NCBI RefSeq assembly: GCF_026151205.1
Contig: NC_087076.1
Location: 8,904,902-8,968,901, forward strand
Direction: 5' to 3'
DNA length: 64,000 nucleotides
From: Bolinopsis microptera
Taxonomy: Eukaryota; Ctenophora; Tentaculata; Lobata; Bolinopsidae
Below are positions 58,690 through 64,000 of the stretch, piece by piece. The stretch's first letter is position 1. Every line of letters begins with the position of its first letter. Made by a program: the position numbers and the translations under genes. Under the pieces are notes generated by a model. The model ran no database searches. It was given only the letters and a program-made list of their open reading frames with translations, and had not been told where the DNA came from.

Positions 58690-59130
58690 GAGTGGGGGTG
58701 CCGTGAGTCAATACACATACGTTGAGTCTTATAATCAACATGTACTCGTGTTTGCGAACATGCTGTAAACTGCACTATAACATATTGCAATAGGCCATTA
58801 CATTCGGAATATGATCTGAAAAGATGGCGCGAAACGGATTGAAAATGACGAAGTTATCAAGCAATTTGTTTATCTCGTTCGAGAAACTGATTGGGTTATC
58901 AATGATTACCCAATCGATAATCACGTGACAGGATGTTAGGATACCGTAATTGGGCTTTCTGCACGATTTCTATGCCACTCATTCACTGGATCAGACACCA
59001 CCAGTCGGATCCACGGAGTTGGTAAGGATCGGCTATTCAGAACGATTCCGATAGTGGGAATCTAGTGCACTAAGCTACGGAGAAATAATAATAATAAAAG
59101 TCACGTCGGAGAAATTTTTGGGCGAGCGAA
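58690..59130 (-). mobile_element. Relative of the nested TIR element, reverse orientation
   Basis: The reverse complement of 58800-58950 matches 49655-49800, sharing GCTTGATAACTTCGTCATTT and TTTTCAGATCATAT. The end at about 58692 (GGGGGTGCCGTGAGTCAATA) is a diverged form of the GGGTGGGCCAAAAGTCAGTA terminus. The right part (59098-59130) resembles 54380-54412. Confidence 0.7.
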
Positions 59131-59192
59131 TTAGTAAGAGCCTAACGTATGTGTACTATACCACCTCCCCCCTCCCCCACACAATAACTTAC

Positions 59193-59537
59193 CCTGTCTG
59201 TAATCCGATTTGAGGATTTATCATTTGGTGCGATCTCTACGTTACAGAATGGATATTTGTTTAAACTGTGTTCGTGAACCAAAGATGGTTCTGACTCAGT
59301 TACAACGGACTCATCTTCATTGGCCGATATGAATCTTTGGAACTGGTCTATGATCACTGTCTGCAATAACACACAATAGACGTCACTCTGAGCAGAATCA
59401 GTCAGGCCGTTGTACTGCCGTTTAATTTCGTTCAGTGACCAGGGGTTGTTGAATGTTGATCCAACCTGTGTTACGATGGTTTGTTTATTTATACAGAGTA
59501 TGAGAGGCCTCAGGATAATGAATAGGACTGTAACCAT
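59193..59537 (-). CDS. Candidate first exon of a secreted or membrane protein, unrecognised
   Basis: From an ATG at 59537 the minus strand encodes a signal-peptide-like start (MVTVLFIILRPLILC) and 115 residues ending at a strong donor (GACAGG/GTAAGT) in phase 0. It includes NNPWSLNEIKRQYNGLTDSA, YCVLLQTVIIDQFQRF and a second cysteine in KYPFCNVEI. Alternatively an acceptor (GCCCAG) at 59552 would make it an internal exon. Another open segment with a strong donor, 59912-59784 (MLTSLRKKVKYAKNLGLK, ending CRFY/GTAAGT), lies upstream on the same strand, but I could not join the two in phase. No family is recognised and no downstream exon was found. Confidence 0.3.
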
Positions 59538-60229
59538 CCGTTTCAAACTTGCTGGGCATAGTTTAAAAGTTAGTGTACTTACTTAAAAGATAAATAGTTA
59601 AAATAGTACCTGGGTTTAACTCCTATTCACCGGAATTAACTCCTCATTTGCCTGGTAAATTAAAACATAGTATTGGTTGAGAATGCCTCTAGTTGCGCTC
59701 TCGAGTCTCGGTTGACATAAAACTGAAAAGTAAAACGGTAAAAACATATTACTATTATTGTATATTAGTTGACAGCTACTTACATAGAATCTGCACGCGT
59801 AGAGTATCAGGCACACGATGTGTTCTTCTGTTTTCAAAATGTCAACTATTTGGTGTGATTTCAGTCCTAGATTTTTAGCATATTTAACTTTTTTACGAAG
59901 AGAAGTCAACATAAAGTAAAAGCTGAAGCTTACACTTCCAAACGATAAACTGACAATCAGAGATAAGATCTCTAGTTAGCGATTGAAAAATTGCTAAGTC
60001 TTGTTTAAACAACCATTTTAACAATATAGTTAAGCACAATACTAAGTCGAGAGATATGATGTGTTAATATTTAATAGTTATTAGCTATAATAGTATCGTA
60101 CAAATTTGGATATTTTACCGTTTATTCCATTTATCTGGATCTCTTTTTATCTGTTATCTAATTCTAATCTATGTGACGATGTATGTTCGGTTATTCAAGT
60201 AAATTCATTTTACGTTTCACGTCACGGCA

Positions 60230-60920
60230 AATATTTTTGATAAAAATTATATTTTTAAATTTTTAAAAATTTAATTAATATTTAATTAATTAATCAATTG
60301 ATTATCTTATCCAAAGGTTGTCAGATAAAAAGATGTTCTCTTTTATGTTTTGAACACACTGGTTCAATCTAGAACCTTCTACAAGATTCAGAAGTTGTTT
60401 TATTAGCGGAGATTCAATGTGGTAAAAAGTGGTAAATAGTGGTTATTCTTTACAAATTTCGAAAATTTTACAAGTCCAAAATATTGAAATATATCACTAA
60501 AAGTGAAAATTTTCAAAAGTTTTATAAAAATTAGTTCATTATACGTGGAATGTAATTGTGAACATTTTTATCAAAATATATTTTTGAAATATTTGAAAAT
60601 TTTTTAATTATTTAATTAATTAATTAAATAATTTATTTTTGAAAAAGTTGTTAAAGAGAAAGTTGTTCTTCTTTGTTTTCTAAACACACTGCTTTAAACT
60701 AGAATCTTCTAGGATATTTAGAACGTGACTTATTTGCGGAAAACCAAAGTGGTAAAAAGGTGGTAGAAAAGTGGTAATTGTGGATTTTCCTGAAGTCTTT
60801 TTTTTTGGGAACTCTCTGGAATGATTCCTGGGACCTGTCCCGACCATATCCCGTTAAAATCGCTTTGTTGCGAATTTTGTCCGACAAAGGCTTAAATTAG
60901 GACGGATTTGACTGTACTAA
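60230..60920 (-). mobile_element. TACAGTCAAA repeat, copy 2 (left arm of large inverted repeat)
   Basis: The reverse complement of the family, ending GACTGTACTAA at 60920. Over 60372-60920 it is nearly identical to the inverted copy at 61306-61852, including a shared insertion absent from copy 1, and both encode the same 62-codon frame. From 60372 down to 60230 it continues with sequence shared only with copy 1. Confidence 0.9.
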
Positions 60921-61305
60921 TACTTAAACTTGCAGTAAACAAATTTAATAAAATACTGCGTATAAGAAGCTTGAAATATTATTTGTGGTTTGGCCGATTA
61001 TGTACTGAGTATGTTTTGGAATGAGCAGATCCGTTCTTAGTCTGGTAGATTCAGTAAGAGTAGTAATAAGTTACAATAATCCACAGTTACGTTCTTTTCT
61101 TCCGGAGAGAGCAAGACCATATTTGAACAAACTTCCTCCAGACGTCAAGAGCTCAGATAAAAGACAGTTCTAAGTTTTAAAGTTAAATTAGAAGGATTTA
61201 AGAAAGAGATGATTTCTGAAAAGTTTATTTTCCTTAACAAGAATTTCGCCGCGGTTAAACTTAAACCACGCACGATCAATTTTCCCTACCATGTACTTGT
61301 ACCAT
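60921..61305 (+). other. Spacer between the inverted arms, with a possible LINE tail
   Basis: One plus-strand frame reads LRSFLPERARPYLNKLPPDV, then KSSDKRQF and a stop. The form xFxxRxxxxxNxLPxxV is reminiscent of the last residues of LINE reverse transcriptases, so the spacer may be a captured LINE end. This is weak evidence from about 30 residues. Confidence 0.35.
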
Positions 61306-61852
61306 TTAGTACAGTCAAATCCGTCCTAATTTAAGCCTTTGTCGGACAAAATTCGCAACAAAGCGATTTTAACGGGATATGGTCGGGACAGGTCCCAGGA
61401 ATCATTCCAGAGAGTTCCCAAAAAAAAAGACTTCAGGAAAATCCACAATTACCACTTTTCTACCACCTTTTTACCACTTTGGTTTTCCGCAAATAAGTCA
61501 CGTTCTAAATATCCTAGAAGATTCTAGTTTAAAGCAGTGTGTTTAGAAAACAAAGAAGAACAACTTTCTCTTTAACAACTTTTTCAAAAATAAATTATTT
61601 AATTAATTAATTAAATAATTAAAAAAGTTTTAAATATTTCAAAAATATATTTTGATAAAAATGTTCACAATTACATTCCACGTATAATGAACTAATTTTT
61701 ATAAAACTTTTGAAAATTTTCACTTTTAGTGATATATTTCAATATTTTGGACTTGTAAAATTTTCGAAATTTGTAAAGAATAACCACTATTTACCACTTT
61801 TTACCACATTGAATCTCCGCTAATAAAACAACTTCTGAATCTTGTAGAAGGT
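61306..61852 (+). mobile_element. TACAGTCAAA repeat, copy 3 (right arm of large inverted repeat)
   Basis: Plus-strand copy starting TACAGTCAAATCCGTCC and ending abruptly at GTAGAAGG, inside the family's body. It pairs with 60372-60920 across a spacer of about 385 bp. Confidence 0.9.
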
Positions 61853-61917
61853 ATATTTAAAGTCTGTGAACAAATTGTAGATTTTTAAAAAAGACCGATA
61901 TTCAATATACTACAAGG

Positions 61918-61955
61918 TGGGCCAAAAGTCAGTGTGCAAACGTTGGCCATAATAG
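61918..61955 (+). repeat. Solitary terminus of the GGGTGGGCCAAAAGTCAGT element
   Basis: AAGGTGGGCCAAAAGTCAGT followed by GTGCAAACGTTGGCC matches the TIR of the element at 49256-50026. No partner end was found, so it is probably a truncated copy. Confidence 0.7.
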
Positions 61956-62899
61956 CTCAGTCACTGAGTGTATTTAAAGATCAAAGTAAACTAATTTGTA
62001 AATTGCCATATAGTAGCCTTTAGAAGCCTTTGGTTCTTAAAATTTTACACAATATAAAAACTACAGTAAAATATCTACAAAATTTACATTAACAAATCTA
62101 AGAGACCTCAAGGCTTGTCTTCTGAGGAATGAAGTTGAAGGATACATCTTGCAGTTCAAGATGCTGTGCTGTTGATCTTCCTCTGATTCAACAGGTTAAA
62201 CACAATTCTACTCTTTTCCATAGAGCAAGTCAAACTTTTCCGGAAGATGAGCGCAGTGCCTCCCCCTCTCGCATCAGACCTGAAGTTAAAAACAACTCTG
62301 AATTTATAGTAAGCTGTCACCCTATATAAATAGCCCACACTGCTAGTTCTATTCCTTTTAATACATTTACAATCCCAATACTGCCGTATCTAGACCGCAA
62401 CCAGTAACCATAAACAAATTTTACTATGTTGCCATTTTGTGTTAACAATAGCGAACAGCATGCACACCCTTTACCTGTCAACATTTCTAAGTTAGTTATA
62501 GAGTGACAACCATACTGCATATTGTATTAGGCTTCCTTTAAATACCAAATTGATTTGTTTTTAATTTAGTTTTGTTTCCATGCACCGGTTGCATGGAACT
62601 CTCATCCACAGATGTTGAGATGTATAACTGATATCAACTGTTTCAAGCGAATGTTAAAGAACCATTTATATAATCAGTTTTGATGTTTTTTCTTTCCATT
62701 TGTCTTCACTTTGCAAGACACCTTGGCTTTTATTTTTTACTGCACTCCATTTTATGTCTTGATCTCTATCTTTCTAGGATCTGTTTCTCTTTTGGTTGAT
62801 TATGTCACTGTAATCTGTACTAACCTTTATTATACCTACATGTATATTGTATTGTATGCAGTGGTTATACTTTTACACATTTGCTCACATCACTCACAG

Positions 62900-63000
62900 T
62901 CAGCCGCTCTGACTGGTTAACCTTCCTTGTGTTGTTGGTTAATCATATGAGCGGGATATAAATACCTCATTTCATTCCATTTAATAAATGGCATAACATT
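62900..63000 (+). mobile_element. Possible 3' end of a LINE
   Basis: GAGCGGGATATAAATACCTC followed by ATTTCATTCCATTT resembles the short CATTT/CATTC tails that end many CR1/L2-type elements. The upstream 62100-62900 shows no surviving reverse transcriptase motif. Confidence 0.3.
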
Positions 63001-64000
63001 TGAATTTTAACTGAAAAAATTGTTTTTAAACTGAAAATAATGTCAATGTAATTTTGCATGACTATGTAAAGCTTGACTCTCATATATAATAATTAACTTA
63101 AACCTCCAACTTATCTCAACTCAACACTTTGGCGCATAACTGATGCATCCATCACTCCTAGTTTGTGAATGATATTTCATGGACTTTCTCAAACTTTCTC
63201 ATGATTGATTATATTCTTTTCATTTGGAGCTAGTTTTAACTTTAGGGCATGATTTTTCCTACCTTCAGCAACACTCTGTTATAAACCCTGTCTGTAAATA
63301 CAATGATCTATCAGGCACTTCCTTGTTGGATGTGACAAGGTGCATTATCTTCACAATTATTTGTGATCCTGCTATTATGTTTTGATAATACCTCTGTCAT
63401 ATTTGTGTCTGATTAAAACTGTGCACTTTCCAATTGAAAGAACTATCAAGTGAGAGTATGCCATAAAAATGGTAAACTAATAAACATACTAGTTACTACT
63501 CCAACTGGTTTTTAATGCCAACTGAGACATTGGTATCATTGCAAGAAAAGATGATCTGAGTCACGTGGTTTGTTGCAGAAAAAAGAAGATAAATGTGTGA
63601 ACAAATCAACATTTTGGTCCCATAATTTAGTGCACAGATAGAATGGTTACTGCAGAACGAAGTCAAACAATTGTTTCGCTGAAAGGGTGATATTTCACTG
63701 TAATGTGGCCCCCTCTGATGGCATAAATATTCATGCCTCGAGTCTGTGAACACTAAATGAAGCAATACAGTAGCCATTATTTTTCCACATATTGTCACTG
63801 GAAACTTCTCACCTGTTGTCGTAGTGACATAATGTACACACTTCTCCGTGTGTTTTCAACAAAACAACTTCACTGTTACCGTGACAACCAGTTGTGTCTG
63901 TGGCTTGTTAGGCTTACAGTTTGTGTTTGCTGTCACTCTCTCAGTTACAAAATACAATTAACAGAGTGTGCTGCTCGCAATTAAAATCAGCTTTATATGC
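63001..64000. other. No feature recognised
   Basis: AT-rich sequence with only short open frames on both strands; none has recognisable motifs or paired splice signals. Confidence 0.5.

Noticed and set aside
60699-61527. Two identical 62-codon frames (60699-60887 minus, 61339-61527 plus) as a conserved gene pair
   Set aside because: They are the two arms of one inverted repeat; the frame also exists with changes in copy 1 and has no protein features.

Overview
The window is AT-rich nuclear DNA from a metazoan animal, most likely an invertebrate. The evidence is multi-exon genes with short GT-AG introns and the standard code, animal-specific families (plexin, rhodopsin-class receptor, SLC22 transporter, FAM174-like protein, Golgi carbohydrate sulfotransferase), several LINE families, Helitron-like and TTAA-flanked elements, and TTAGGG repeats. 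The proteins are divergent from vertebrate ones, which would fit an early-branching or fast-evolving lineage; I cannot name a phylum. No rRNA, tRNA or CRISPR feature was seen.

Layout. 1-13.4 kb: mostly non-coding by eye, with microsatellites and one putative minus-strand exon chain (6744-7324). 13.4-21.8 kb: a plexin receptor gene (+), 15 exons rebuilt with matching phases from the end of the Sema domain to the stop; one exon carries a frameshift in the GAP domain. 21.8-29 kb: transposon remnants (a 5'-truncated LINE, foldback elements, a TIR MITE, a Helitron-like element) and a partial duplication of the next gene's 5' end. 29.3-34.2 kb: a nine-exon Golgi sulfotransferase gene (+). 35.4-38.4 kb: an SLC22-type transporter (+). 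38.9-41.4 kb: a seven-TM receptor (-), tail-to-tail with the transporter. 42.8-45.3 kb: a FAM174-like type I membrane protein (-). 45.6-63 kb: layered transposons, namely LINE relics of at least three kinds, nested MITEs, very long hairpins, a telomere-motif palindrome and a large nearly identical inverted repeat, with one weak candidate for a secreted-protein exon.

The five well-supported genes all encode secretory-pathway or membrane proteins, but nothing suggests they form one pathway. The most unusual shared property is structural. Several introns consist largely of minisatellites, and in two genes the repeat unit spans the exon-intron junction. The sulfotransferase intron carries about 48 in-frame copies of its own 5' splice donor (21-bp unit), and the receptor intron carries about 24 copies of its own branch point plus 3' acceptor (42-bp unit). 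These tandem splice-site arrays are the best candidate for something undescribed in this window.
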